From contig CATJHO010000145.1 in assembly GCA_949740535.1 (NCBI GenBank), positions 24,475 to 88,474 of the forward strand: a stretch of DNA of 64,000 nt, written 5' to 3'. This document shows positions 35,497-44,053 of this stretch, one piece after another. Origin of the DNA: an uncultured Lachnospiraceae bacterium. GTDB lineage: Bacteria; Bacillota; Clostridia; Lachnospirales; Lachnospiraceae. Under the pieces are notes generated by a model that made no database searches, had not been told where the DNA came from, and saw only the letters and a list, made by a program, of their open reading frames with translations. Position numbers and translations under genes: made by a program. Numbering within the stretch: the first letter of the stretch is position 1; each line of letters begins with the position of its first letter.

Positions 35497-36480
35497 ATGG
35501 AAATGAATATCAGGCCCCGCCGCCTGCGGACAGGGGCGGTTCTGCGGAAAATGGTCCGTGAGACCCGGATAGACAAGAGTTCTCTGATCTATCCCATGTT
35601 TATCAAAGAGGGAATCGGAATTGAGGAAGAAATTCCCACTATGCCGGGGCAGTACCGCTACAGCATTGACCGGATGCCCTTTGCGCTGGAGAAGCTTTGG
35701 AAGGCAGGCGTAGGCAGTGTTATGTTTTTTGGAATCCCGGAGCACAAGGATGCCTGCGGCAGCGGCGCCTATGCAGAGGACGGTATTGTACAGAAGGCTT
35801 TCCGGGAAGCTAAGAGGCAGTTTCCAGATCTCTGCTGCATCGGCGATGTGTGTATGTGTGAGTACACTTCCCACGGCCACTGCGGGATTTTAAGTGGCGG
35901 ATATGTGGATAATGACAAGACATTGGATTACCTGGCAAGGATTGCCCTTTCCCAGGTACAGGCCGGTGCAGATATGGTGGCTCCTTCCGATATGATGGAC
36001 GGCCGTGTGGGGGCGATCCGGCGTATGCTGGATCAGAACGGTTATCTGGAAACGCCTATTATGTCTTATGCGGTAAAATACGCTTCCGCCTTTTATGGTC
36101 CCTTCCGGGATGCGGCAGGCAGCGCGCCTGCATTCGGAGACCGCAAATCTTACCAGATGGACTATCACAACAGCCGGGAGGCTCTGAAGGAAGCGCTTCT
36201 GGATGTGGACGAGGGCGCAGACATCATTATGGTAAAACCGGCTATGGCATATGGGGATGTGATTGCAAAGGTAAAGGAACGGATTCATCTTCCTGTGGCG
36301 GCCTACAGTGTCAGCGGAGAGTATGCCTTGATTAAGGGGGCAGCTTCTCTGGGATATGTGGACGAGGCGGCGATGATCTGCGAAGCGGCCGCAGGCGCTT
36401 ACCGGGCGGGCGTGGATCTGTATCTGACCTATTTTGCGCGTGAGATTGCCGGATTTATCGATGAGGGGAGAATTGGATAA
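35497..36480 (+). CDS. hemB: Porphobilinogen synthase (delta-aminolevulinic acid dehydratase)
   Basis: 327 residues from ATG 35497, after AAGAGG; the track start (35434) lacks a ribosome site. It condenses two 5-aminolevulinate molecules to porphobilinogen. The zinc-site cysteines are in DVCMCEYTSHGHCG and the two Schiff-base lysines in SYAVKYASAFYGPFRDAAGSAP and IIMVKPAMAY. Full-length. Its stop and the hemL start share bases (TAATG), so they are coupled. Confidence 0.96.
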   Translation: MEMNIRPRRLRTGAVLRKMVRETRIDKSSLIYPMFIKEGIGIEEEIPTMPGQYRYSIDRMPFALEKLWKAGVGSVMFFGIPEHKDACGSGAYAEDGIVQKAFREAKRQFPDLCCIGDVCMCEYTSHGHCGILSGGYVDNDKTLDYLARIALSQVQAGADMVAPSDMMDGRVGAIRRMLDQNGYLETPIMSYAVKYASAFYGPFRDAAGSAPAFGDRKSYQMDYHNSREALKEALLDVDEGADIIMVKPAMAYGDVIAKVKERIHLPVAAYSVSGEYALIKGAASLGYVDEAAMICEAAAGAYRAGVDLYLTYFAREIAGFIDEGRIG

Positions 36481-37757
36481 TGACAAAGTCAGAAATGCTT
36501 TTTGAACGTGCCGTAAAGCGGATTCCCGGCGGTGTCAATTCTCCGGTGCGGGCCTTCGGCTCGGTAGGAGAGACGCCTCGGTTTATCGCTTCGGCAGAAG
36601 GCTCCCATCTGACGGATGTGGACGGCAGGAGGTATCTGGACTATGTAGGATCCTGGGGGCCTATGATTCTGGGACACAGCCATCCGGAGGTGCTTAAAGC
36701 AGTGGAACATGCCTGCAGAAAGGGCCTGAGCTTTGGCGCGGCCACAGAGGCAGAGGTGGAAATGGCAGAGCTTATCTGCAGCATTGTGCCTTCTGTGGAG
36801 ATGGTGCGCATGGTCAATTCCGGCACCGAGGCAGTTATGAGCGCGGTCCGGGCAGCCAGAGGATTTACAGGCAGGGATAAGATCGTAAAGTTTGCAGGCT
36901 GTTACCACGGGCATTCGGATGCCATGCTGGTGAAAGCCGGATCCGGAGTGATGACGGCAGGCGTGCCGGACAGCGCCGGAGTTCCGTCAGGATGTACAAG
37001 GGATACCCTGACAGCTGTCTACAATGATTTGAAGAGCGTGGAAGATCTGTTTGCGGCCTGTGAGGGGGAAATTGCGGCTGTAATTGTGGAACCGGCAGGA
37101 GCCAATATGGGGGTGGTTCTGCCGAAGGATGGTTTTCTTGAAGGACTGCGCCGTATCTGTACAGAGAATGGAAGCCTTCTCATCTTTGACGAGGTTATTA
37201 CAGGATTCCGCTTAAGTCTTTCCGGTGCTCAGGGATACTATGGGATAGAGCCGGATCTGACCACTTTTGGCAAGATTATCGGCGGCGGTATGCCGGTGGG
37301 GGCCTATGGAGGCAGAAGAGACGTGATGGAAATGGCTGCGCCTGCAGGCCCGGTTTACCAGGCGGGAACCTTAAGCGGCAATCCGGCGGCGATGGCGGCA
37401 GGAATGGCTCAGATTCGTATCCTTCGGGATACGCCGGACTTTTATGAGGAGCTTCACAGGAAATCAAATCAGTTGTTTGAGGGAATGAAAGAGATTCTGA
37501 AGGAGGCGGACTGCCCGTATCAGCTCAATCATGTGGGCTCTCTGGGATGCCTGTTCTTTACGAAAGAGCCGGTTTATGATTATGCTTCGGCGAAAACCTC
37601 AGATACAAAAGCCTTTGCCCGCTATTTTTCCCATATGCTGAAGGAAGGAATCTATCTGGCCCCGTCACAGTTTGAGGCCATGTTTGTATCCAGGGCACTT
37701 ACAGAGGAAGAGATACAGGAGACCTTGACGGCTGTCCGGAAGTACTTTTTATCGTGA
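36480..37757 (+). CDS. hemL: Glutamate-1-semialdehyde 2,1-aminomutase
   Basis: 425 residues, a PLP enzyme converting glutamate-1-semialdehyde to 5-aminolevulinate in the C5 heme pathway. Family landmarks: RIPGGVNSPVRAFGSVGETPRF, FAGCYHGHSDAMLVKAGSG, LIFDEVITGFRLSLSGAQGYYG, and the PLP lysine in TFGKIIGGGMPVGAYGG. Full-length. hemA and hemC, commonly nearby in Clostridia, are not in the window. Confidence 0.96.
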   Translation: MTKSEMLFERAVKRIPGGVNSPVRAFGSVGETPRFIASAEGSHLTDVDGRRYLDYVGSWGPMILGHSHPEVLKAVEHACRKGLSFGAATEAEVEMAELICSIVPSVEMVRMVNSGTEAVMSAVRAARGFTGRDKIVKFAGCYHGHSDAMLVKAGSGVMTAGVPDSAGVPSGCTRDTLTAVYNDLKSVEDLFAACEGEIAAVIVEPAGANMGVVLPKDGFLEGLRRICTENGSLLIFDEVITGFRLSLSGAQGYYGIEPDLTTFGKIIGGGMPVGAYGGRRDVMEMAAPAGPVYQAGTLSGNPAAMAAGMAQIRILRDTPDFYEELHRKSNQLFEGMKEILKEADCPYQLNHVGSLGCLFFTKEPVYDYASAKTSDTKAFARYFSHMLKEGIYLAPSQFEAMFVSRALTEEEIQETLTAVRKYFLS

Positions 37758-37861
37758 GAGGACTGTGCTTTGGCTGTCCGGTATTGGAAGCATGAATGAA
37801 CGATAGATATATCTGTTTTGTTTAGATTGTTAAAATAACAGGAACTATGGAGGAGAAGAGG

Positions 37862-38911
37862 ATGGACAAGAAAAAGTATGTAGCCTATGTAGGAACCTAT
37901 ACCCACGGCAGCAGCGAGGGAATCCATCTGTTTGATTTGGATGTGGAGGAAGGCCGGATGATTCAGCGGAAGGTGATTCCCATTAATAATCCTTCCTACA
38001 TCAAGCTGTCCCACAATGGAAAGTATCTGTATTCCATTTCCGACGAAGGGGTGCGTTCTTTTATTATCAGGCCGGACGGAGATCTGGAGCCTTTAAACTG
38101 TGCCAGCGTGGAAGGAATGCGGGGCTGTTATCTCTCCACGGATCAGGAAGACCGCTATCTGTTCGTGGGAGGCTGGCATGACGGAAAAGTTACGGTGCTC
38201 CGGCTGAATGAGGACGGAAGCGTAGGGGAGATTACCGATGGCATTTTCCACAAAGGACTGGGCAGTGTGGCGGAGCGGAATTTCCGGCCTCATGTGAACT
38301 GTGTGAATCTGACTCCCGACGGAAAGTATCTCTGTGCAGTGGATCTGGGAACCGATCAGATCAAAATCTACAAATTTGATCAGAGGACTGGCAAGATTTC
38401 GCTGGCAGATCTGCTGATGTGCGAGCTGAATTCTGCTCCCCGGATCATCAAGTTCAGCCGGGACGGACAGTTTGCCTATGCCATCAGCGAACTGAAAAAT
38501 TACATTACTGTGTACAAATACGACGGAAGCGGAAAAAATCCATCCTTTGAGCTGATTCAGACCGTATCCACGTTAAATGATTATCATTCGGCAACCAGCG
38601 CTGCATCGGCCCTGCGGTTTTCCAAGGACGGAAGCAAGGTGCTGTGTACCAACGCAGGAGATAACACGGCCGGGATCTTCCATGTGGATAAGGAGACAGG
38701 ACTGCTGGAGAAGATCTGCATCCTGCCCATCAGCGGAGATTACCCGAAAGCCGGCGATTTCTTTCCGGACAACCGGCATATTATCTCGCTGAATCATGAG
38801 AGTAACAGCATTACCATTTTTGAGATCCATTACGACAAAAAGTATTTCACGATGAAGGGAAAGCCCATTCCCATTGAGACACCCAACTGTATTCTGGTGT
38901 CAGAGCTGTAA
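37862..38911 (+). CDS. Lactonase / 6-phosphogluconolactonase-like seven-blade beta-propeller
   Basis: 349 residues from ATG 37862, with GGAGG eight bases upstream; ATG 37847 is an alternative. The YkgB/Pgl-type propeller repeats are visible as YVAYVGTYTHGSSEGIHLFDLDVEEG, NNPSYIKLSHNGKYLYSISDE, FRPHVNCVNLTPDGKYLCAVDLGTDQIKIYKFD, RIIKFSRDGQFAYAISEL and AASALRFSKDGSKVLCTNAGDNTAGIF. Members hydrolyse 6-phosphogluconolactone or related lactones; substrate here is not certain. It stands between hemL and the PTS island without tight coupling to either. Confidence 0.85.
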   Translation: MDKKKYVAYVGTYTHGSSEGIHLFDLDVEEGRMIQRKVIPINNPSYIKLSHNGKYLYSISDEGVRSFIIRPDGDLEPLNCASVEGMRGCYLSTDQEDRYLFVGGWHDGKVTVLRLNEDGSVGEITDGIFHKGLGSVAERNFRPHVNCVNLTPDGKYLCAVDLGTDQIKIYKFDQRTGKISLADLLMCELNSAPRIIKFSRDGQFAYAISELKNYITVYKYDGSGKNPSFELIQTVSTLNDYHSATSAASALRFSKDGSKVLCTNAGDNTAGIFHVDKETGLLEKICILPISGDYPKAGDFFPDNRHIISLNHESNSITIFEIHYDKKYFTMKGKPIPIETPNCILVSEL

Positions 38912-38942
38912 CGAAAATTGAATATTGGATGAAAAATAATGC

Positions 38943-38970
38943 TTGACAGAAAGTGTCTGCATGTGATAAG
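38943..38970 (+). promoter_or_regulatory. Probable promoter of the PTS operon
   Basis: TTGACA (38943-38948), 16-bp spacer, GATAAG (38965-38970) preceded by TGT. The -35 is perfect and the -10 moderate. It lies immediately upstream of the antiterminator site. Confidence 0.55.
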
Positions 38971-38988
38971 GTGTATACAAATTTACAA

Positions 38989-39020
38989 GGTAGTGATTAT
39001 CTTTATTGATAAGCTAGGCT
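38989..39020 (+). promoter_or_regulatory. Candidate ribonucleic antiterminator (RAT) site for the LicT-type regulator
   Basis: GGTAGTGATTATC followed by GATAAGCTAGGC can form the imperfect hairpin expected of RAT sites for BglG/LicT proteins, with a GTGA on the 5' side and AGGC on the 3' side. Its right arm overlaps the left arm of the terminator at 39016, as required for mutually exclusive folding. The match to the LicT consensus is partial. Confidence 0.55.
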
Positions 39021-39073
39021 TGTTTGAGTAGACGATACAAAAAATGTGTTGTCTGTTCAGACAGGCCTTTTTT
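39016..39073 (+). terminator. Leader terminator of the PTS operon (antitermination target)
   Basis: 39016-39033 pairs with 39051-39068 over 18 positions with four G-U pairs and no mismatch, followed by a run of six T (39068-39073). It lies within the transcript leader, 130 bp before the permease gene, and overlaps the RAT candidate. Confidence 0.82.
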
Positions 39074-39205
39074 GATCACAAAACGAAATTTTACAAAGAA
39101 TGTCGTTTAAATGAGCAGAAAGGGCCTGAACAGGAAATGTGGAAGGCAGCTGCAGATGTCAAACACAAAAATATGATTACAAAGAAAAAATACTGGAGGA
39201 ACGAC

Positions 39206-41155
39206 ATGGAAAATTATGAAAAACTTGCTAAATTTATAATTGAGCATGTTGGAGGAAGAGAAAATATTGAAAATGTAACACATTGTATGACACGACTTCG
39301 ATTTAAACTTGGGGATGAGTCGAAGGTTATGGAAGAAGTTTTGAAATCTAATAAGGAGATTGTGACTGCACAGGCTTCCGGAGGAAGATATCAGGTGGTA
39401 ATTGGTACACATGTAGGAGATGTATGTGAGGCAGTCCTTCGACAGCTTGGCCAGAGAGCAGATACTAAGGAAGAAGGGGAAAAAGGTTCTTTGCTGAATC
39501 GATTTACAGCGACAATTACCCAGACAATGGTTCCTGTTCTGGGAGTTTTGGGAGCATGTGGTCTTTTGGCTGCAATTCAGGCAGTTCTTGTAGCTTTTGG
39601 AGCGATTGGAGAAGGGGACGGCGCCTATCTTTTTTTCAATGCAATGGGTAATGCGTGCCTGACATTTTTCCCAATCCTGTTGGGGTATACAAGTGCAAAA
39701 GCTTTTAAAATGAATCCCTTTGCAGGTATGATCCTGGGATGTATCCTGGTTTTTCCGAATTTGACAGAGAGCGTTAATTCAGGAGATGTGCTTTATACAC
39801 TGTTTGCAGATACAGGCTTTGCAATGCCGGTATATAAGACTTTCTTTGGAATTCCGATCCTGTTTCCAACGACAGGATATACCTCAACTGTCATACCAAT
39901 TATCTTTGCTACATACTTTGCTTCTGGAATAGAGAGACGCTTTGATAAAGTGGTGCCGAAAGCAGCGAAAATGTATTTTGTACCTTTGTTTACGATTTTA
40001 ATTTCAGGTTTAGTAACCTTGTTGGCGATTGGACCGGTATCAATTGTTTTGACTAATTTGATAAGTATAGTTGTGACTTTCCTTTTGGAAAATTGTCCAA
40101 TCATAGCTTTTATCGTAATTGCATTGATTTATCAGCCGCTGGTTGTTCTGGGACTTCATTGGGCGTTGGTTTCAGTGGGGATTATTGAACTCATGACAGC
40201 AGGAAACAGTTTAATTATATCTTTGATTTGGCCGGCATCTTTTGCTCACTTAGCAGTATGTGCCGCGGTTTATTTCAGGTCAAAGAATCAGAACATGAAA
40301 GAAACAGCTCTTCCGGCGGTGATTTCGGCATGTTTCTGCATTATTGAGCCTTCCATTTATGGCGTAACCCTTCCGGTGAAAAAACGGTTTGGAATCTGCA
40401 TGGCAGCAGGAACTCTGGGAGCTTTGGTTTTTGGTATTGCAAACGCTCCCATCTATTCGATTTCTATGGGTGTCACCGGTTTTGCCGGTTTCATCAGTCC
40501 CAAGACGGGGGATCTCAGCGGAATGCTTGTAAGTTTCCTGGCGGTTGCAGTAACTATGCTGGCAGGATTTGGACTTACCTGGATAACATTCAAACCAGAG
40601 GATGATGGAATTAAAGAAGAGGGACAGGAAAGCGGGAATCAGGTAAAAAAAGAGCGTAGAAGAGAGACGATTTTTTCTCCTATGAAAGGTGTAACGAAAT
40701 CTTTATCAGCAATGCAGGATGAAGCGTTTTCGGAAGGTGCGCTTGGGAAGGGAGTCTGCATAGAGCCAGAGGAAGGAAAAGTGGCGGCTCCCTGTGATGG
40801 GATATTGAGTATGGTATTTCCTGACGGACATGCGGTTGGAATTACGAGTGAGGCTGGTGCGGAAGTGCTGATACATGTGGGAATAAATACCATTCAGCTT
40901 CCGGAAGGGACATTCAGAAAAGAAAAACAGCAGGGAGAACAGGTCAAAAAGGGAGATGTGCTTGTGACCTTTGATCTGGATAAAATAAAGGAGCAGGGAT
41001 ACAATATGGAAACAGCAGTTGTGGTTTCCAATACTTCAGATTATCTGGACATTATTGATGTGGCGGATGGAGAAACAGCCTGTCTGGATGAACTGCTGGT
41101 TACCGTTATTTCTGAAAATGGGAGCGGACGGCAGCCAGAAGCCAAAAACATATAA
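39206..41155 (+). CDS. PTS beta-glucoside-type permease, EIIBCA
   Basis: 649 residues from ATG 39206 (GGAGGA upstream; the track start lies in the leader). Sugar transport and phosphorylation in one chain. EIIB (1 to about 90) has the active-site Cys in NVTHCMTRLRFKL. EIIC (about 105-460) has about ten membrane helices and the Glc-family motif WPASFAHLAVCAAVYF and IIEPSIYGVTLPVKK. EIIA (about 500-640) has the phosphorylated His in VLIHVGINTIQL. Domain order B-C-A is that of BglF. No 6-phospho-beta-glucosidase is encoded nearby, so the sugar is unknown. The gene is more AT-rich than its surroundings. Confidence 0.93.
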   Translation: MENYEKLAKFIIEHVGGRENIENVTHCMTRLRFKLGDESKVMEEVLKSNKEIVTAQASGGRYQVVIGTHVGDVCEAVLRQLGQRADTKEEGEKGSLLNRFTATITQTMVPVLGVLGACGLLAAIQAVLVAFGAIGEGDGAYLFFNAMGNACLTFFPILLGYTSAKAFKMNPFAGMILGCILVFPNLTESVNSGDVLYTLFADTGFAMPVYKTFFGIPILFPTTGYTSTVIPIIFATYFASGIERRFDKVVPKAAKMYFVPLFTILISGLVTLLAIGPVSIVLTNLISIVVTFLLENCPIIAFIVIALIYQPLVVLGLHWALVSVGIIELMTAGNSLIISLIWPASFAHLAVCAAVYFRSKNQNMKETALPAVISACFCIIEPSIYGVTLPVKKRFGICMAAGTLGALVFGIANAPIYSISMGVTGFAGFISPKTGDLSGMLVSFLAVAVTMLAGFGLTWITFKPEDDGIKEEGQESGNQVKKERRRETIFSPMKGVTKSLSAMQDEAFSEGALGKGVCIEPEEGKVAAPCDGILSMVFPDGHAVGITSEAGAEVLIHVGINTIQLPEGTFRKEKQQGEQVKKGDVLVTFDLDKIKEQGYNMETAVVVSNTSDYLDIIDVADGETACLDELLVTVISENGSGRQPEAKNI

Positions 41156-41187
41156 TAGAAACCAGAAAAAATAGGGGAATATGTTGG

Positions 41188-42036
41188 ATGAAGATACGAA
41201 AACTGCTGAATAATAATGCGGCTGTTGTGGTAGACAGACAAGGCAGAGAAAAGGTTGTTACTGGCAAAGGGCTTATCTATGGAAAAAAGACGGGGGACAA
41301 AGTGGATGAGAAAAAGGTAGAAAAAATATTCTACTTATCCTCAGATACACTGAATCTGAAGTTTCAGGAGATCTTAAAAGAGCTGCCATTGGAACAGATT
41401 AACATGGTAAAAAAGATTGTAGATGAAATCAGATTGAATCTTGGAAAGAAACTAAGTGATGCTATTTATGTTTCTTTGGCTGATCATATACATTTTGCTC
41501 TGACAAATTATGAAAAGGGGATTTCCGTAAAAAATAATCTGCTGCCTGATATTATGCGGTTTTATCCGGAAGAGTATGAACTGGGGTGCCGCGGTCTGAA
41601 GATTGTTTTAGAAGAAACAGGGGTAGAATTTGCCAAGGATGAGGCCGGATTTATTGCGCTGCATATTGTAAATGCAGAAACGGAAAGCGGACCGGATACG
41701 CAGAAAGCCTATCGTGCCACCAAAATTATTGAAGAGGTTCTGGAGGTTATTAAGAATTTCTTTGAGATCGAAATAGAGGAAAATTCGTTGGCATATTACC
41801 GTTTTATTAATCATCTGCGCTATTTTTCGCAGCGTATTGTAAGCGGTACAACCTTTTCGGGAGATGACAAGGATCAGGAGCTTTTAGAAGTTCTGGCATT
41901 GAAATATACAGAAGCATATCAGTGCGGCCGGAATATCCAGACATTTATCCGCGCAAATTATGATATGGAGATAGGCTGTGAAGAGCTATTGTATCTGACG
42001 ATTCATATTCAACGTGCTGTTTTTAAAGAAGTGTAA
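41188..42036 (+). CDS. BglG/LicT-family transcriptional antiterminator
   Basis: 282 residues. An N-terminal RNA-binding CAT domain (1 to about 58: KIRKLLNNNAAVVVDRQGREKVVTGKGLIYGKKTGD) binds the RAT hairpin. Two PTS-regulation domains follow (about 65-170 and 175-280), with the conserved histidines in DHIHFAL, ALHIVNAE, INHLRYF and LTIHIQR, which are phosphorylated by HPr or EIIB. It should act on the RAT/terminator at 38989-39073, giving autoregulation of the operon by sugar availability. It lies 32 bp after the permease gene. Confidence 0.94.
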   Translation: MKIRKLLNNNAAVVVDRQGREKVVTGKGLIYGKKTGDKVDEKKVEKIFYLSSDTLNLKFQEILKELPLEQINMVKKIVDEIRLNLGKKLSDAIYVSLADHIHFALTNYEKGISVKNNLLPDIMRFYPEEYELGCRGLKIVLEETGVEFAKDEAGFIALHIVNAETESGPDTQKAYRATKIIEEVLEVIKNFFEIEIEENSLAYYRFINHLRYFSQRIVSGTTFSGDDKDQELLEVLALKYTEAYQCGRNIQTFIRANYDMEIGCEELLYLTIHIQRAVFKEV

Positions 42037-42052
42037 AGAAAAGGGGAAGAAT

Positions 42053-43051
42053 GTGGACAGACAAGAAAAGAAAAAACGTATCAGAGGAGTTCTGGCAGGG
42101 TGTGCATGCGGCGATGCTATGGGAATGCCTACAGAAGGGATGAGCCGAAAAGATATTGACAGCCTTTTTCCTCAGGGAGTCCGGGAATTTTATGGAGCAA
42201 CGGAGCGGGATATCTTTGGAAGGAAAATGCGAGCGGGCGAAATTACAGATGATACAATTAATACAGTTTTAATTGCACAGATGCTGGCTGATACAGGGGG
42301 GAAGCCCGATACAATGAGATATCTGGATTATCTTCGAAGATGGATGAAAGAAAATCCAGAGAAATGCAGATATGTGGCGGGTCCCAATACCCTGCGGGCT
42401 CTGGATGCTCTGGAAAAGGGGACGCCGCTTGAGCGGGCAGGCATTTTTGGAACAACGAATGGCGCAGCTATGAAAATCGGGCCTGTTGGAATTGTATGTG
42501 ATTATCATGATATGCAGAAGCTGACAGATTGGGTAGAGCAAATATGTAAACCTACACATAATACATCCACAGCAATTGCGGGGGCAGCGGCTGTGGTAGC
42601 ATGTGTCAGTTATGGGATACAAGGGGGAAACAGGCCAGAGGAACTATGGGATATAGCGTTGGAAGCAGCCAGAGCGGGGAGCGAAAGAGGGTATCAGTCT
42701 CCCGCTGTATCCTTGATGAAGCGCATGGAAGCAGTAAGAGCGCTTACGGAGACTGAAGAAAGAGAAACAGTATTGGAACAGCTGAAGAATTATTATGGAA
42801 CTGGCGTAGAGACCATTGAAACGATTCCGGCGGTATTAGCCATTATACAGATTTCTGGCGGAGACGCGTGGAAAGTTTCCTGTATAAGTGCGGAACTTGG
42901 AGGAGATACAGATACGATAGGAGCAATCTCGGCATCCATTTGCGGCGGTATGAAACCAGGACTTCCAGAAGGAGTGGAGGAGATGCTTGAACAAGTAAAT
43001 CATCTAGATTTTGGAGCAATAGCAGAATCCCTTCTGCCTTATGCAGTCTAA
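42053..43051 (+). CDS. ADP-ribosylglycohydrolase-family protein
   Basis: 332 residues from GTG 42053, behind AAGGGGAAGA; the ATG two bases earlier is in another frame. The ARH fold is indicated by GVLAGCACGDAMGMPTEG, GEITDDT (metal-binding Thr-Asp-Asp), and the C-terminal GGDTDTIGAISASICGGMKPG. Family members remove ADP-ribose from proteins, or act on ribosides and related glycosidic bonds. Here it follows a PTS permease and its antiterminator in the slot where a phospho-glycosidase is usual, which suggests a role in breaking down the imported compound; that is inference. Ends before a strong terminator. Confidence 0.85.
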   Translation: MDRQEKKKRIRGVLAGCACGDAMGMPTEGMSRKDIDSLFPQGVREFYGATERDIFGRKMRAGEITDDTINTVLIAQMLADTGGKPDTMRYLDYLRRWMKENPEKCRYVAGPNTLRALDALEKGTPLERAGIFGTTNGAAMKIGPVGIVCDYHDMQKLTDWVEQICKPTHNTSTAIAGAAAVVACVSYGIQGGNRPEELWDIALEAARAGSERGYQSPAVSLMKRMEAVRALTETEERETVLEQLKNYYGTGVETIETIPAVLAIIQISGGDAWKVSCISAELGGDTDTIGAISASICGGMKPGLPEGVEEMLEQVNHLDFGAIAESLLPYAV

Positions 43052-43091
43052 TGTCTGATTTTGTGTGCTTTTTTGGAAAATAAGTCTGATG

Positions 43092-43140
43092 CAGGCATCC
43101 GGCGGTAAAATCGTTTTTGCGATGGGCCGGATGCCTGTTT
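43092..43140 (+). terminator. Terminator of the PTS island
   Basis: CAGGCATCCGGC (43092-43103) pairs perfectly with GCCGGATGCCTG (43126-43137), with an inner ATCG/CGAT stem and TTT following. Confidence 0.82.
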
Positions 43141-43184
43141 GAGTTATCAGGATTGTTTGTTGAAAAGTGCAAATATTTACAGGA

Positions 43185-43205
43185 CAGGACTTGAAAAAAG
43201 TCCTG
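43185..43205. promoter_or_regulatory. Inverted repeat over the pduL -35, candidate operator
   Basis: CAGGACTT-GAAAA-AAGTCCTG is a perfect 8-bp inverted repeat whose centre contains the -35 hexamer of the pduL promoter. It could be a repressor site or a short RNA hairpin artefact; the first is more likely since it precedes the transcript start. Confidence 0.45.
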
Positions 43206-43219
43206 GAAACGCATAAAAT
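43191..43219 (+). promoter_or_regulatory. Promoter of pduL-ackA
   Basis: TTGAAA (43191-43196), 17-bp spacer, TAAAAT (43214-43219). About 88 bp before the pduL start. Confidence 0.68.
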
Positions 43220-43306
43220 AGAGGGTAGAATCGCGCATTGCGATATGGGTGGTAAAAGTTTCCCTATTTATCACTGCGAACACACAATAGAAAAGGAGAA
43301 TAGACT

Positions 43307-43873
43307 ATGAATTTCGTTGTTGAAACATCCGCACGTCACGTACACGTAACACAGGAGGATCTGGAAACCTTATTCGGCAAGGGCTATGAGCTGACCAAGA
43401 AAAAGGATCTTTCCCAGCCGGGCCAGTTTGCCTGCAATGAGAAGGTAACCATCGTGGGACCCAAGAAAGAGATGGCAGCATCTATCTTAGGACCGGTAAG
43501 ACCGGAGACACAGATTGAGCTTTCCCTGACAGACGCCCGTTCTATCGGCGTGACGGCTCCCATCCGGGAGTCCGGCGATGTGGCAGGAAGCGGAGCCTGC
43601 AAGCTGGTGGGACCTGCAGGAGAGGTAGAACTGAAAGAAGGCGTGATCGCCGCAAAGCGTCACATCCATGCAACTCCTGAAGATGCCGAGAAGCTTGGTG
43701 TGAAGGATAAGGACGTGGTATCCGTAAAGATCGACACCGACGGCAGAAGTCTGGTGTTTGGTGATGTCATTGTCCGTGTAAGCCCCAAGTACGCGCTGGC
43801 CATGCACATCGACACCGATGAGTCCAATGCGGCAGGCTGCGCAGGAACCGTATATGGAGAGATCGTAAGATAA
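43307..43873 (+). CDS. pduL: PduL-type phosphate acyltransferase (phosphotransacetylase)
   Basis: 188 residues. It swaps CoA for phosphate on acetyl- or propionyl-CoA. The two PduL beta-barrel halves each carry the metal-binding His motif: ETSARHVHVTQEDL near the N-terminus and AAKRHIHATPEDAEKLG in the middle. No N-terminal microcompartment targeting helix is seen and there are no shell proteins nearby. With ackA next, it supplies acetyl phosphate for acetate production, replacing the usual Pta. AAAAGGAGAA precedes ATG 43307. Confidence 0.92.
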   Translation: MNFVVETSARHVHVTQEDLETLFGKGYELTKKKDLSQPGQFACNEKVTIVGPKKEMAASILGPVRPETQIELSLTDARSIGVTAPIRESGDVAGSGACKLVGPAGEVELKEGVIAAKRHIHATPEDAEKLGVKDKDVVSVKIDTDGRSLVFGDVIVRVSPKYALAMHIDTDESNAAGCAGTVYGEIVR

Positions 43874-44053
43874 ACGTGTTAGCAATGAGCAGTGCCGCAG
43901 GGCGGCGGTACAGTTCCAACAGGAGTGTGCTTACAGCGGGACTGTGAGGATAAAATACGATAGGGCGGGTGCCCGTGTGCGGGTTATGCAGGCTGCGTGC
44001 CGGCGCTATGGCGGGATTAAGAAATAGAACATTAATAAGGAGAATACATAATC

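Noticed and set aside
42051-42053. ATG at 42051 as start of the ADP-ribosylglycohydrolase
   Set aside because: It is in a different frame that does not encode the family motifs; the GTG at 42053 is in frame and well spaced from the ribosome site.
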